Shown here: piece by piece, positions 1 to 10,924 of the stretch
How the letters are laid out: the number at the start of each line of letters is the position of its first letter
Numbering within the stretch: position 1 is the stretch's first letter
Origin: Bolinopsis microptera
Taxonomy: Eukaryota > Ctenophora > Tentaculata > Lobata > Bolinopsidae
Assembly: GCF_026151205.1 (NCBI RefSeq)
Contig: NC_087075.1
Location: forward strand, 3,200,359 to 3,260,358
DNA length: 60,000 nt
Reading direction: 5' to 3'
Notes under the pieces: generated by a model
Database searches by the model: none
What the model saw: only the letters and a program-made list of their open reading frames with translations
Told to the model about the DNA's origin: nothing
Position numbers and translations under genes: made by a program

Positions 1-112
1 TGAGTCATATAATGATACATGTTAAAATAGGTTATTATCATTTATCAAAACAATTCCAATCAAATATTTTAAGTCCGTCAATGCTGCAGGGTCACGTTAT
101 CAGTTGACTTAA

Positions 113-2150
113 AGGACCAGTTAACTGAAAAAAAAGTTATACTCATATTTTGACAGATTGTGACAAATAGCAAACTAAGCAACGAGTCGAAATTCCTAAA
201 TCTCTAACTGCTCTCTAACGCGTGTAAATAGCGTTTGTATTATTTTGGCGATGACGTCACGAAGTCCCTTGCGCGCGCAGAGGAGCTCGTGAGAATGTAT
301 TTTACAGGTAAAAAATGGACATAATACAATGTTTTTCCCCGAATAACTCGAAAAGTAAGTAATTTAGGGTACATGTTGCTTCATAAGTTGTATATAAACA
401 TGGCCATTCTGCACAATTTGCACACATTCAAAAACCTTTAGGGCCTTCATAGCCCAATTTACCAGATACCCATAGTTTTGCATGATTTCTGGAACCGAAA
501 ATCAGTTTTTCGCCAATAACTGAAAAAGTAAGCACTTTAAGGCATATGTTTGTTCGTAAGTCATATATTAATATGCTAATTGCGGTTCTTTTGCACCCTG
601 TCTAGTGTCTAAAGACTCTATCACGATCCTATCGAAAATGGGCTCAGCACCACGCCCAAAATGGTTTTTGGCGAATTTCTCGAAAAGTAAGGATTTTAGG
701 CCATGTGTTGCTCGATAACTCCTATATAAACATGCATATGTGGCTTCGTTTAAGCCTATTTTGAAGTCTCTACGACCTTCAGAAGCAAGGGGTCGGTTAC
801 GTTATTGGGTCAATATGGGCGTGGTCCTCCTGGGTTTTCTCCACTGTCAAACAAATGTCTCCAAACGAAAATCGTTTATTCATACCTTCGGGAAGGTCTG
901 TGCAAAGTTTCGTGAGTATCTGAACATTTGCAGGTTCATTTCCATAAATGTCCATAAATGACTGGATTACACAACTTTAGAGTTAACTTTAGAGAAACTC
1001 ATAGTCATTTATCTCAAATTAAGCTGTTAGTGTCCATGATCAACCTGTGGCGACAATGTTTTACGTGAAATGTAAAAATCAGGAGTAATATAAAAAGTGT
1101 ATTTTTAGATTAAAGTGCTAGCTCATAGTTTTAGAATTGTATAGATTAACGTTGGTCGTTTAACCATCTAACAATCGATCGTGCCGTATTAATATATGGC
1201 CAAAGAATAATAGGATCTTGGAAATTCTATATTTGTTCAGTGGGTCGATTGACTGAACACGTTTGCACTTGGTATTTAAACTTACCTGTAGTTTATTTAT
1301 GTTATGTACCGATGATAATGCAATTAGGATAACAGCTAGGTAAGCCGAAGTATAATTCAAAACTGTAACACACCGCACACCGTACACTCCAATCACTATT
1401 ACTATTTGGTAGACCGGGTATTTTGGCGGGAATTCTGTTCCCACGGCACTGTTCTGATAGAAGCTACTTCTACTAATGGTCCCAGAGGAACGGCCGTAAA
1501 GTAGCCAGACTTCTTGTCTCCTGTACTGGCTGACACATGCAGATTAAAGTTAGAAATTTCGCTATGCTATAAATATAATTGCTCTCGGAATTGAACAAAC
1601 TAGCTCCTACTTATCTAGATCCTTTTAAATTCGTTAGAGTTTCATGGACTAGGGAAAAATAATCGGTACAGTCTCCCTGCTTGTGTAATTAAGCAATGAA
1701 AACAATCCAAAATTATCACATATGACATAAGAACTGTAATAGCAGAAACTTTCTAACCGTACATTCACCCGCCTCTGTCCAAGAACCTATATCACTGTTT
1801 AAAATCATGACGTGAGCACTGTACATCCAATCAGCTATTCCTTTAGTTAGGATGATAGCCAAAACTATAAGGATTTTGGAGAACTCGGGTAATAGTCATA
1901 ATTCTAAAATTTGAGTGAGTAACACGTGTTTTAATGACAACGATAAACATTTGCAACGTATTACGCTATGCCAGCGCGCACTGAGGGACTTCGTGACGTC
2001 ACGAGGCCACAGCTTATTATTGCAATAACACGCGTTACACGTACGCTAGAGAGTTGGTTCTTTCGGCGATACGATTCTTTACCAGTTTGTCACAGCTGAT
2101 TTAAATCTTAGCCAAATTGGAGACTACAAATTTTTCAGTTAACTGGTCCT
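113..2150. mobile_element. TTAA-flanked DNA transposon, non-autonomous
   Basis: The ends are inverted repeats beginning AGGACCAGTTAACTGAAAAA on the left, with the exact complement on the right, and both sit next to TTAA (109-112 and 2151-2154). Similarity continues inward for about 170 bp in diverged form: both arms contain TGACGTCACGAAGTCCCT followed by a GCGCGC-rich run. The left half contains three imperfect direct repeats of about 180 bp (around 345, 520 and 680), each with a phrase close to CTCGAAAAGTAAG. No long reading frame is present, so it depends on a transposase encoded elsewhere. TTAA duplications are known for piggyBac and Kolobok elements. Which superfamily this belongs to is inference. 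Confidence 0.75.
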
Positions 2151-2154
2151 TTAA

Positions 2155-2306
2155 ACCGGGGACACACCACTACTCATTCCCCTTCACCTCCTTCAGGTTT
2201 GCCATACCCCAGAGTAAGGCAGTGAGGCAGAGCATCCTCATGCTATCCTCTCGTGGGCCATCTAGGTCCAGCCTCTCTTAGAAAGGGAAAAAAGAAAGAA
2301 AATCAC
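2155..2306. other. TRRAP intron remainder, no exon seen
   Basis: This is the stretch between the transposon and TRRAP exon 9. A GC-richer block at about 2170-2285 reads open for a short way on the minus strand. It starts at a weak acceptor but does not continue TRRAP in the required phase, where a TAG appears after four codons. I treat it as intron. Confidence 0.5.
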
Positions 2307-5300
2307 CTGGTGTATGAGATCAGCCAGGGTACTGTAAGCTAAACTTCTGCTCCCCTCCTTGTTGGTCCATCCTGTCCCGATCAACACACTCTCGTCCAAC
2401 AGGTCGTCCATGAAGTTAACCATACGGTACCTGAAGCTCAGCGTCTCGGGTTGGTTGGCGGAAACGAGGTGTCTGCAAGCTACTATCACCTGATAGGGGG
2501 GAAATTACTAATCAGTTACTAATTAATTACTACTAATTAAGCTACTATCACCTGATAATTAGTAACTAATCAGTTACTAATTAATTACTATGATTTCGTT
2601 AATATGTCTAATAATTACCAGTTACCAGCCCTCCTTATTACTACGGTCGACAGTAATAGTCTGCACCATATAAACGATATAATACGATATAATACGATAT
2701 AATACGATATAATACGATAGTTTGTAGTCTGTTCTAGTCTGGTGCTGTAAATAGTATAAAAGTAAATCCCACAAGTTCCTCTCTTTTTATTACCTCTCTT
2801 CTAAGATGAGGTGCTTCAGCGGGGCAGAACTTGAAGCAGGCAATGAGCCCCTTTATAAAGTTAACACTGTCGTTCTCTATGATCTCGTGATAGGGTCTGT
2901 GTTTTATCATGAAGGCTAGGAAGCTGATAGTCTTGATCTGGACCATGATGAAATCCACAAAAGCTTCTTGTACAAAGTGTTCGTGGTTTCTAGGGGAGAA
3001 AAAGGGTTAGCAAACTGGCTTATCGATTAAATTATCATCCAAATTAATTAATTAAATAGTAATTAGAGAGGGAGTTCACAATAATGGACAATACCTACAC
3101 TAAAATGTAGAATTTAGACTCACGAATAGAAACAAACAAGACGTAGTGGTAAGGTTAAATAGCTCTCCACTATCACCAACATCTAGAAAATAAACAATCC
3201 TTACTTGATAGCATGCTCAGGGTGTAGAGTTAGAGTACTGTTGATCATAATGTGGATTAGTTTAGAAACATCTTCCTCGATCTTGCTCTGGTACGCTTGG
3301 TAGAAGATAACAACTTGTAGAGGCAAGTCTGCCAGTACTTTTAGTGACTGTGTGGCCTGAGGGTATTTATACCAGGCTAAAATGGGTAAAATATTTGATT
3401 TAATATCCCAAAATTTCCGATTTCATCAGGTCAATTGCAAAGGGACGTATTTCTAGATACATTTAAAAACTTCCGTATTTAATAATACATTATGTTAAAA
3501 CATTAAATGTTATTATATATAATAATAACGTTACCTTGGGTATGTTTCTAGGTTCCCTCTGTCCCCCAGTTTGCCCAGATGGTGTCTCGTTAATCAGCAC
3601 ATGTCTCATTGTCATGGGCAGGTTGGTGAACGAGCCTATGACGAACTGGAGGAACTTGCGGATCTGAGAATAGTTAGAAAGTGTTAAAACTAATAAGTTA
3701 TATTTCACCAGCAGCCTGCAGCCACGGCGGGGCGTGGGCTATCCCTGCTATGCGACACCGTATAGTAGTAGCCTGGATACGTTAAAATGATTGGTAACGG
3801 TGATTTTTGTGACATTTGTTAAGGTTAAAAAATATATAAATTCACCTCATTAGCAGCATCTTGAGCATCTTGCGGGTTTGTAGGTTTAAAAGTCTTGTGA
3901 ATTTCGTGAATAGTCCTCATACAAACTTGAGCACAATCCTCATTTTCCCTCTGCAATTTAATAATTATTAATTTACCGTAATTACCGAAAGATCTAATAT
4001 AATTAAATCTTTCTTATTAAATTTCACACTCCCACTAAAAGTGGATCCCCCTCATGGCGGCTAACCTCGACGAGTCTAAACATGATGCTCTGTATCTTGC
4101 GCACATGGGGCTCCAAGTCGGTATTGCGCGGTAGACGGTGTATAATCTCCAGTACCAACTTTCGGATCTGAGCTTTGGAGTTTTCTTGGTAGATTGGTTC
4201 TCCAGCCTGAGATTAATACTTAGTTAACATTTGTAGAGATAAACCATGAAGCAACAATCTATGTAGTATTAATCAAAGAATCAAGAATGTAAATATTTAC
4301 GTCATGGTCAAAATACCAATGTTTGTTGTTGGGTACAAGGTTAAAATACCCATAATAGCCTACAATACGTGCCTCGATAAACTTTAGAAACTCGTCCAGA
4401 AGATAGATAAGAAACTCGTTATAATAAGAGTTTTGTACGATAAACTCCAGATGTTCGCTAAGTTCCTGCGCGGCCTTGAACTTGCTTCCTTCATCTGAAA
4501 TTATGTTTGCTATTTAAGATTAAAATAGTTCTAGAATGGTCCTGTATGTTCCGTGATGTTAACTCAAATCATTCCAGCAGTGATTTTATAGTCATTTCAA
4601 TTGTGGACATTTAAGTTAATTTTAAGGTAGAAAGAAATGAACGTTAATATAATAAGAATAAAGCGGACACGACTGTATAATCATTGGCTTACTATATGGT
4701 GGAAGTAGAATAGTTTTCTGTGAATATGTAATATGTATGTATGCTATGCTGAATGAACGTGTTCCTGATGGGAGGGCTTTTGCCCTAAAATTTTAAAATC
4801 CGGAGCATCATAGCACGTGACTTTCGAGAAATCGTAAACTGGAAAATGTGGCGAGTTATATCAACAAAAATAGAAATGAGTTAGTCTTATTCATTGTTAT
4901 TGGCAATGATGGCAATCAAAATTTTAACCATTACATTTTCATGAATATTGTTGAATAATATTGGGAATTGGGATGCTTGCTTTTAAATGACCCATACTCT
5001 GTCAAAATGGGCATCAATTAAGATTAAAAAGTTCAAATCACATTAGATAATTAACCAAACATCACTTAAGTCAGATTCTCAGAATTAGGGAAAGCTGATT
5101 TCAAGGCTGTTCAATCCACTGTCAAAATTAAAAAAAGAAGATGAAGATTAAATGATAGTGACAGTGTGTTTCAAGCAAAACAGTAGCCGTAATACTGCAG
5201 AAGGCTACCGGTCAAGAAAGCTAATCTAAAGAGTAACGTCACCACGAGGGATGACGTCACGTGACCACGAAAGGAATCTGGCGACTTACCCAGATTGTTG

Positions 5301-6005
5301 ACGATATGTAGAGGCAGATCTGCGAAAGTAACAAACCTTAGATAAAGAAATGACATAGTTGTGGTATACCATCTAAAAACTTTTAAGACTTAACATGCTT
5401 TGAATTTCATGAGTAATACTGAGCTGAGTAATGAACAATATTCTGAACGTCGGGAAGGAGCGAACGTCTCACGTTGGTAAGTGCCAAATACTCTCTTTAA
5501 CTTTAATGGGTCTGACTATTAGGTGCAGTAAGGCTTAGTGAGCCCTTTGAAAGTTGTGAAGTGGTTTTACCCTATGTTTTATTAATTCATTAAATTAATA
5601 ATACTTCAATGTGCATTATAAGGAGTAAGATGAGATACTTTATGGATAGTGATTGATTAATCTACGTAACTTAACAATCTTCGGTATGGGTGTTGGATTT
5701 ACACAACTTGCAGACCTAAATTAATTAGTTTCAAATGCTTTGAATTTCGATAGGTGTGCTAAAACGTGCTAACCTGGTTTAAACAGTCACAAAACCAACT
5801 ACAACACACACAAGATAAGTAAAGCACACATAAAGTAAGTACCTCGTTCATTCTCAGTAATGATACTGACGTACTGCTTAAACTTCTTGAAGAAGGTGAA
5901 ATCGTTGTCTGTCCCCAGCTGTTGTTGCTGGGGTGGAACGCCAACCTCCATGGGTTGGGTGTTTAGTGGAAGGTCCATATCATGGTTACCACCTGTACCT
6001 GGCAT
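2307..6005 (-). CDS. TRRAP: TRRAP, N-terminal nine exons (3' part outside window)
   Basis: TRRAP is the very large PI3K-like pseudokinase that scaffolds the SAGA and NuA4/TIP60 histone acetyltransferase complexes in the nucleus. The coding exons read on the minus strand are 6005-5843, 5319-5290, 4494-4301, 4206-4066, 3950-3846, 3663-3535, 3356-3205, 2989-2794 and 2489-2307. All have GT-AG borders and compatible phases, and together give 1293 nt or 431 codons. The match to animal TRRAP is clear at AQIRKLVLEIIHRLP (exon 4), FIMVQIKTISFLAF and CPAEAPHLRRE (exon 8), and DESVLIGTGW with LAYSTLADLIHQ (exon 9). The region is alpha-helical HEAT repeat. The start is the ATG at 6003-6005, giving MPGTGGNHDMDLP. 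The extreme N-terminus differs from vertebrates and contains a QQQQ run. Exon 2 is only 30 nt. The remaining ~3400 codons must lie before position 1. Confidence 0.92.
2481..2593. repeat. Duplicated splice-acceptor segment and TAATTA-rich repeat
   Basis: The 3' splice site of TRRAP exon 9 and the first bases of the exon (AGCTACTATCACCTGATA on the plus strand, about 2479-2496) recur at about 2538-2555 inside the intron. The copies are separated by repeated TTACTAATTAATTACT. The second copy is a decoy acceptor. Confidence 0.7.
2670..2720. repeat. 10-bp microsatellite ACGATATAAT
   Basis: About five tandem copies of a 10-bp unit (ACGATATAAT) in the intron between TRRAP exons 8 and 9. Confidence 0.85.
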
Positions 6006-6445
6006 TGTACACCTCTCACAGGCTCACATCTCCTTAAAGTTGAAATTGCTACATTTGCTTAAGGAATGGTTCAGTGTTTATAAATAAATATTTAAGGAAT
6101 ATTTTGTTTTAATGGGATGGACTAATTTCATACAAAGTTAAATGCAAGTTAAAAACAAACTGCAATTTCAATGTTTAATTGTTATGCTCATTAAATAATT
6201 ATGTTTGTACTAGTGATTGATCTATTACTATGTTGGAGGTCTGTTAAACAATGTTTCCGTGAAATCAATACATTTTTATATAAAAGTCATAACAAATTAA
6301 CGAGTACCTATCTGCATTGTTCAATAGAAATAGGTTAAAAAATATTGCTCTATACAAATACAACCCAGAATCAGAAAACTTAAAACGCACTCATAATGTA
6401 ATGTTTTTAAAATTATCTCAAATTATGTTTAAAACAAATTTCAAT
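6006..6445. promoter_or_regulatory. Intergenic spacer between CDIN1 and TRRAP
   Basis: The 440-bp spacer separates the CDIN1 stop from the TRRAP start, with both genes on the minus strand. It must contain the CDIN1 3' end and the TRRAP promoter or 5' UTR. I see no clear TATA box or other recognisable site. Confidence 0.45.
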
Positions 6446-7252
6446 TTAAAACAGTGTAGCAACTTTTGAAGGCATGTGATCCATGATAATAATCCCCTTA
6501 TCCAATGTCTGCTCGGCGAGCTCATCAACAAATCCAAACCAGTATATGACCAGTCCTGAACCAAACCTATTCCAATAGCTCCAGTACTGCTCTCTGAGGT
6601 ACTGCTTGTGTGAGACCTCGTCACCAAAGGACGCTTTACTCTCAATCCAATTGATAACATGATCCCCAATTGCTATTGGAACTGTCAAAAGTAAATCTGG
6701 TGTTTTATCATAACCCTGATCACGAAGAATGTTTTCATCTTTGAAGGGTACATTCATGAACGTCAGTTTGTCCTTAAGAATTAACTCATACTCTTCACCA
6801 ATTGATTTTTTAATAAGATCAATGCTTGGCCCAAATTGGTCATCATTCTCAAGACAGTACTGAACTTGATCTCTGAAAATTGTGTTTTCAATAACACTTA
6901 TATTCCTGAGAATGTATGTAGAGGTCTGATTTTTGTCTAACTCGTTAATCTCAATGAACATCTTAGCTAACATAACAGGTGGAAGACCCATTCGTTTGGC
7001 AACATTGTATATTGCTTCTTTTGAACAATCTTTCTGTGATTTGAATTGTTTCCAATGGTCTGTTTGTACTCGTTGGTCACAGTAGAGGTATGAAACTTTT
7101 CTCAACTTTTTCTGAACAATCTGCATGAATATAGCAAGAACAGTGTTGTGAGTGCACTGAAAAACTGTTGATGCTTCACTGATGTAGGATGCTGCATCTT
7201 GATCTGATGACTCAACAAATTTAGCAATTTTCAGATATGTTTCCATCAACAT
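6446..7252 (-). CDS. CDIN1: CDIN1 (CDAN1-interacting nuclease 1), single exon
   Basis: This 268-codon open frame matches animal CDIN1 (human C15orf41, 281 aa). CDIN1 is a predicted PD-(D/E)xK nuclease that binds codanin-1, and mutations in it cause congenital dyserythropoietic anaemia type I in humans. The best conserved stretch is GYDKTPDLLLTVP followed by WIESKASFGDE, which holds the catalytic-type D and E-x-K. Further matches are QYWSYWNRFGSGLVIYW and, earlier, FGPSIDLIKKSIGEEYE. The N-terminal third is predicted helical and is more diverged. The start is the ATG at 7250-7252; another in-frame ATG two codons later could also serve. There is no intron, unlike the vertebrate gene, but there is no frame damage either, so it looks functional. 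It lies upstream of TRRAP on the same strand. Confidence 0.93.
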   Translation of the reverse strand: MLMETYLKIAKFVESSDQDAASYISEASTVFQCTHNTVLAIFMQIVQKKLRKVSYLYCDQRVQTDHWKQFKSQKDCSKEAIYNVAKRMGLPPVMLAKMFIEINELDKNQTSTYILRNISVIENTIFRDQVQYCLENDDQFGPSIDLIKKSIGEEYELILKDKLTFMNVPFKDENILRDQGYDKTPDLLLTVPIAIGDHVINWIESKASFGDEVSHKQYLREQYWSYWNRFGSGLVIYWFGFVDELAEQTLDKGIIIMDHMPSKVATLF

Positions 7253-7507
7253 TTTTCTCTATTTTCTGATAACCTTTAAAACATTCCTGCTAACCGAAAT
7301 TTTAACACATTTTTATTATTTAAAACATAAAGAATTTAATATTACCATTTTGCCCTACAAGATGAGTTAAAAAGAACCAGTCTAAATCAATCTGCGATTG
7401 CACATGGCTTGTTATATTTGTTTTAAGCATGATTTAGCCAGTGCGCTCATAATGTTTTACTTCAACACCCAACTTTCAAGATGTTTATCCAACGTTGCTA
7501 ATATTAA

Positions 7508-8945
7508 GGGGGGGGGACAATGGATATTTTTTTGTGAAACTTGATTTCGAGATAGCAGTTGACCAACAAACTAGGACCAGTGACCGAACTTTTGAGGGGG
7601 TCCCGGACCCCAACCGCCAAACGGTGCCCGCGGGGCAGCCACGCCCATATTTGGTCCAAATTAGGCCCAATTTAGCCAAATACCCTGAACATGCCCAAAA
7701 CCCAGATTTTAGGTGCTCTACTTGTAGCTAGTGGTCTCCTGAACTCGTATATGAAATTTCATCAAGATTGGACAAAAAATGACTGAGTTATGGGCCAAAA
7801 ACCATATGCCCATATTTGGGCATACCCACCAAATTTGGTAGATTTCGTCCCATAAATTGGGCAAATATCAATATTTTTGAATGAAACTTACTTTATAAGA
7901 AAGGTAAGCCTAAACTACATATTCTCTGTAAGTTATAGCTTTATATCTGTTTAAATGTGGATACTAAAAAAAACCACAAAAAATGAACTAAATTGCCCGT
8001 ATCTTGGTTCGCGATATTCGCGGAATTGATCTCATTAAAATTGTAACAACTCAATCAGTTTTCAAAATTTTTCCATGAAATTTTCGGAATCGACTCGAAA
8101 TCGCATTTCCACCTTATTTAGAGAACAGAATTTTGATTTAGGCCTCAAAAAAATTTGGCGGCCAAATTCTGAATTTTTCCGGGAAAATTTTGGAATTTGG
8201 CCGCCAAATTTTTCCACCTGTTATGTTAGCCAAAAAAAATTTGGCGGCCAAATTCTGAATTTTTCCGGGAAAATTTTGGAATTTGGCCGCCAAATTTTTT
8301 TGGAGGCCTAAATCAAAATTCTGTTCTCAAAATAAGGTGGAAATGCGATTTCGAGTCGATTCCGAAAATTTCATGGAAAAATTTTGAAAACTGATTGAGT
8401 TGTTATAATTTTAATGAGATCAATTCCGCGAATATCGCGAACCAAGATACGGGCAATTTAGTTCATTTTTTGTGGTTTTTTCGCCTTAGTATCCACATTT
8501 AAACAGATATAAAGCTATAACTTACAGAGAATATGTAGTTTAGGCTTACCTTTCTTATAAAGTAAGTTTCATTCAAAAATATTGATATTTGCCCAATTTA
8601 TGGGACGAAATCTACCAAATTTGGTGGGTATGCCCAAATATGGGCATATGGTTTTTGGCCCATAACTCAGTCATTTTTTGTCCAATCTTGATGAAATTTC
8701 ATATACGAGTTCAGGAGACCACTAGCTACAAGTAGAGCACCTAAAATCTGGGTTTTGGGCATGTTCAGGGTATTTGGCTAAATTGGGCCTAATTTGGACC
8801 AAATATGGGCGTGGCTGCCCCGCGGGCACCGTTTGGCGGTTGGGGTCCGGGACCCCCTCAAAAGTTCGGTCACTGGTCCTAGTTTGTTGGTCAACTGCTA
8901 TCTCGAAATCAAGTTTCACAAAAAAATATCCATTGTTCCTCCCCC
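7508..8945. mobile_element. Foldback (palindromic) element copy 1
   Basis: Almost the whole 1438 bp is an inverted repeat. The arms are about 650-700 bp, start with a G run and GGATATTTTTTTGTGAAAC, and are bounded by TTAA at 7504-7507 and 8946-8949. The centre (about 8145-8310) contains two tandem copies of a smaller palindrome built on TTTGGCGGCCAAATTC/GAATTTGGCCGCCAAA, separated by a short spacer near 8220. The arms match each other nearly base for base, which implies recent origin or gene conversion. No transposase is encoded; the short mirror-image ORFs on both strands are by-products of the symmetry. A second copy of the family lies at 49280-50660. Confidence 0.9.
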
Positions 8946-8949
8946 TTAA

Positions 8950-9892
8950 GTCGATGTATCATGATAGTGGCTGAATAAAATGAGGCCGGGTCAGTTTGTT
9001 TATTTATGCAGCAAAGAGGTGTGGTATGAATTAAAGACCGAGAGGCTAGGAGATAGTGATGACTCAAAATATATCTAACTACTGCAATAAATCCAAACTC
9101 TCAAAGCTATAAGGCTGACGATCGGTAAAGTAACCTGACCTGAGTTTAAACTTGAAATTGTATGACAGTTTTTTAAAGCTTGAAGCTTCATACCATTTAA
9201 GCCATATCATGTGAATCATATTCAAGGAACTTTGGGAAAAATACCATTCTCACTGTAATCTACTCATCCAAATTTCCGATAAACTTAGCTACAACAATAG
9301 TCAGTGAGCACGAATCTTTGGGTAATTGCTAGTAGGGGGTCTTGTTAAAAGATCATAGATCTTGTAGGGGCATCATTAAATAAAAATTAAAAGGGAATAA
9401 AAGGTACCCCTTCAGCACTTGTGCTACAAATATACTAACACTAGCTATACTATACTCCACTAGAACCGTTAAGCACGACATGAAGTGTATTGTTTCATTT
9501 TCGAAATGACATGATTAAGAGTTGAGAGTAGCGCTCGATTTTGTACAATACTCCAAATTTTAAACACAGACCAGTGAATGTGCGCGGCGCGCACCTACAT
9601 CCATTTGCTGTGTACTATATAAATTACTATACAATGTGTATATACAATATAGTGATGAGACATTCTTACTTGATTGATGATGTCAACCCTTCCAGATCGT
9701 TGCTTAGCTAATTAACAGAGCAACGATCTATTTAAAAAACCTAATCAAATTTCTCAATAGAATGAAAATTTATAAAATACTTTTATGCCACACAATATAA
9801 AAATTGGATAAAATCAAAAATAATCGTTTTGTCATAAAATGGAATATACAGTAATAATAAGCTATAGTAAATTCGACTTTTTGCTCAAAACG
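8950..9892. other. Gene-free repeat-poor stretch
   Basis: I see no coding exon here. The only structured feature is a short hairpin at about 9694-9729, with arms AGATCGTTGCT and AGCAACGATCT. Confidence 0.4.
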
Positions 9893-10094
9893 ACAGCTTT
9901 TACTAATTTGCTCGCCCAAAAATTATTACGTGTTTTGGGTTTTTACGGTTTTGATATATATGGGATGATTCGGAATTAGCGTCCAACAATACACTGATCT
10001 TGATTATTCTTTTATGTCCTACCCTGAACACTTAATTAGGGTCTTTTTTCAAGAATTTTCCAAAATTTGGGCCAGCGATTTAGTGGGAGCGCAA
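9893..10094. mobile_element. Small TIR element, family B (copy 1)
   Basis: The imperfect terminal inverted repeats read ACTAATTTGCTCGCCCAAAA on the left. The right end, reverse-complemented, contains ACTAAATCGCTGGCCCAAAT. The internal sequence GATTCGGAATTAGCGTCC matches the copy at 41775-42172, which lies in opposite orientation. At about 200 bp and non-coding, it is MITE-like. Confidence 0.65.
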
Positions 10095-10577
10095 AACGAC
10101 GAAAGAAGTAAAAGAAAATCGGTATTTTATAGAGATTCACCTTACATAAAGGTGTAACTGCTTTATACCATCATAAATCGACAGAAGTAGAGGAAGAGGT
10201 CAGGAAGTTTAAAGTAAAATACAATTTTAAGTAAAATACAATTTTTATTTTCCACAGAAGAATCAATACATATTAAATTATAAATATCCGATAATTCCAT
10301 TAATAATCATTAAAAGTTGCTTTGTCATTTGTAAAATCAAAAACGAAAAGGCGTACGCTGAACTGTGAACGCGCGCGGCGTTTTTCTGCAGCTGTACTGC
10401 AGCTGTACTGCCTAACTTCAAGCTTGTATCCGCTAGCATCAAAGCCGCCGCGCGCGCCCAGTGCTGGGTGCATTCTTATTAACAATTAAACTTGGTCAAA
10501 GATAGTTATATACAATTCCTAAATTAAATCAATAATCATGTTAATATGAGTATTCGACACTACTCGACATTAAATAT

Positions 10578-10732
10578 TTGCCGGCCCATCAACGATTCAG
10601 TCGCCGAAACAAAAATCAAATGTTTGCTTTTTCGTTTCGGGGACTGTTTGCACTCAGTACTATATCCGACTAATCATACTTTATAATGGTTAAAATACAA
10701 AGTAAAAAGATTTTCTTCGATGGGCCGGCATT
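10578..10732. repeat. Hairpin with GCCGGCCCATC arms
   Basis: GCCGGCCCATC at about 10579 is mirrored by GATGGGCCGGC at about 10720, enclosing about 130 bp that includes AAACAAAAATCAAATG and TTTGCTTTTTCGTTT-like inverted pieces. It may be a small foldback element. Confidence 0.5.
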
Positions 10733-10924
10733 CGCTTGTAGCGCGATGCGTTACTGTGCCGCGCCGCGCACTCAATGAGGCTTCTCACAGCGACACGTTT
10801 TGAGTACGACAAACGATGACACCACCACCAGCTGTTAATTAATAAGTCCATGCGTGACGGGATAAAGTTAAAGTAAGATGTGTAATTTCATATTGCCTAT
10901 CACCTATCACCTAAAGGCTATGAG

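Noticed and set aside
2160-2290. Possible tenth TRRAP exon
   Set aside because: Weak acceptor, and the required phase meets a stop after four codons. The alternative frame does not resemble TRRAP.
9694-9729. Possible tRNA-like fold
   Set aside because: Only one short stem. No cloverleaf or conserved tRNA bases.
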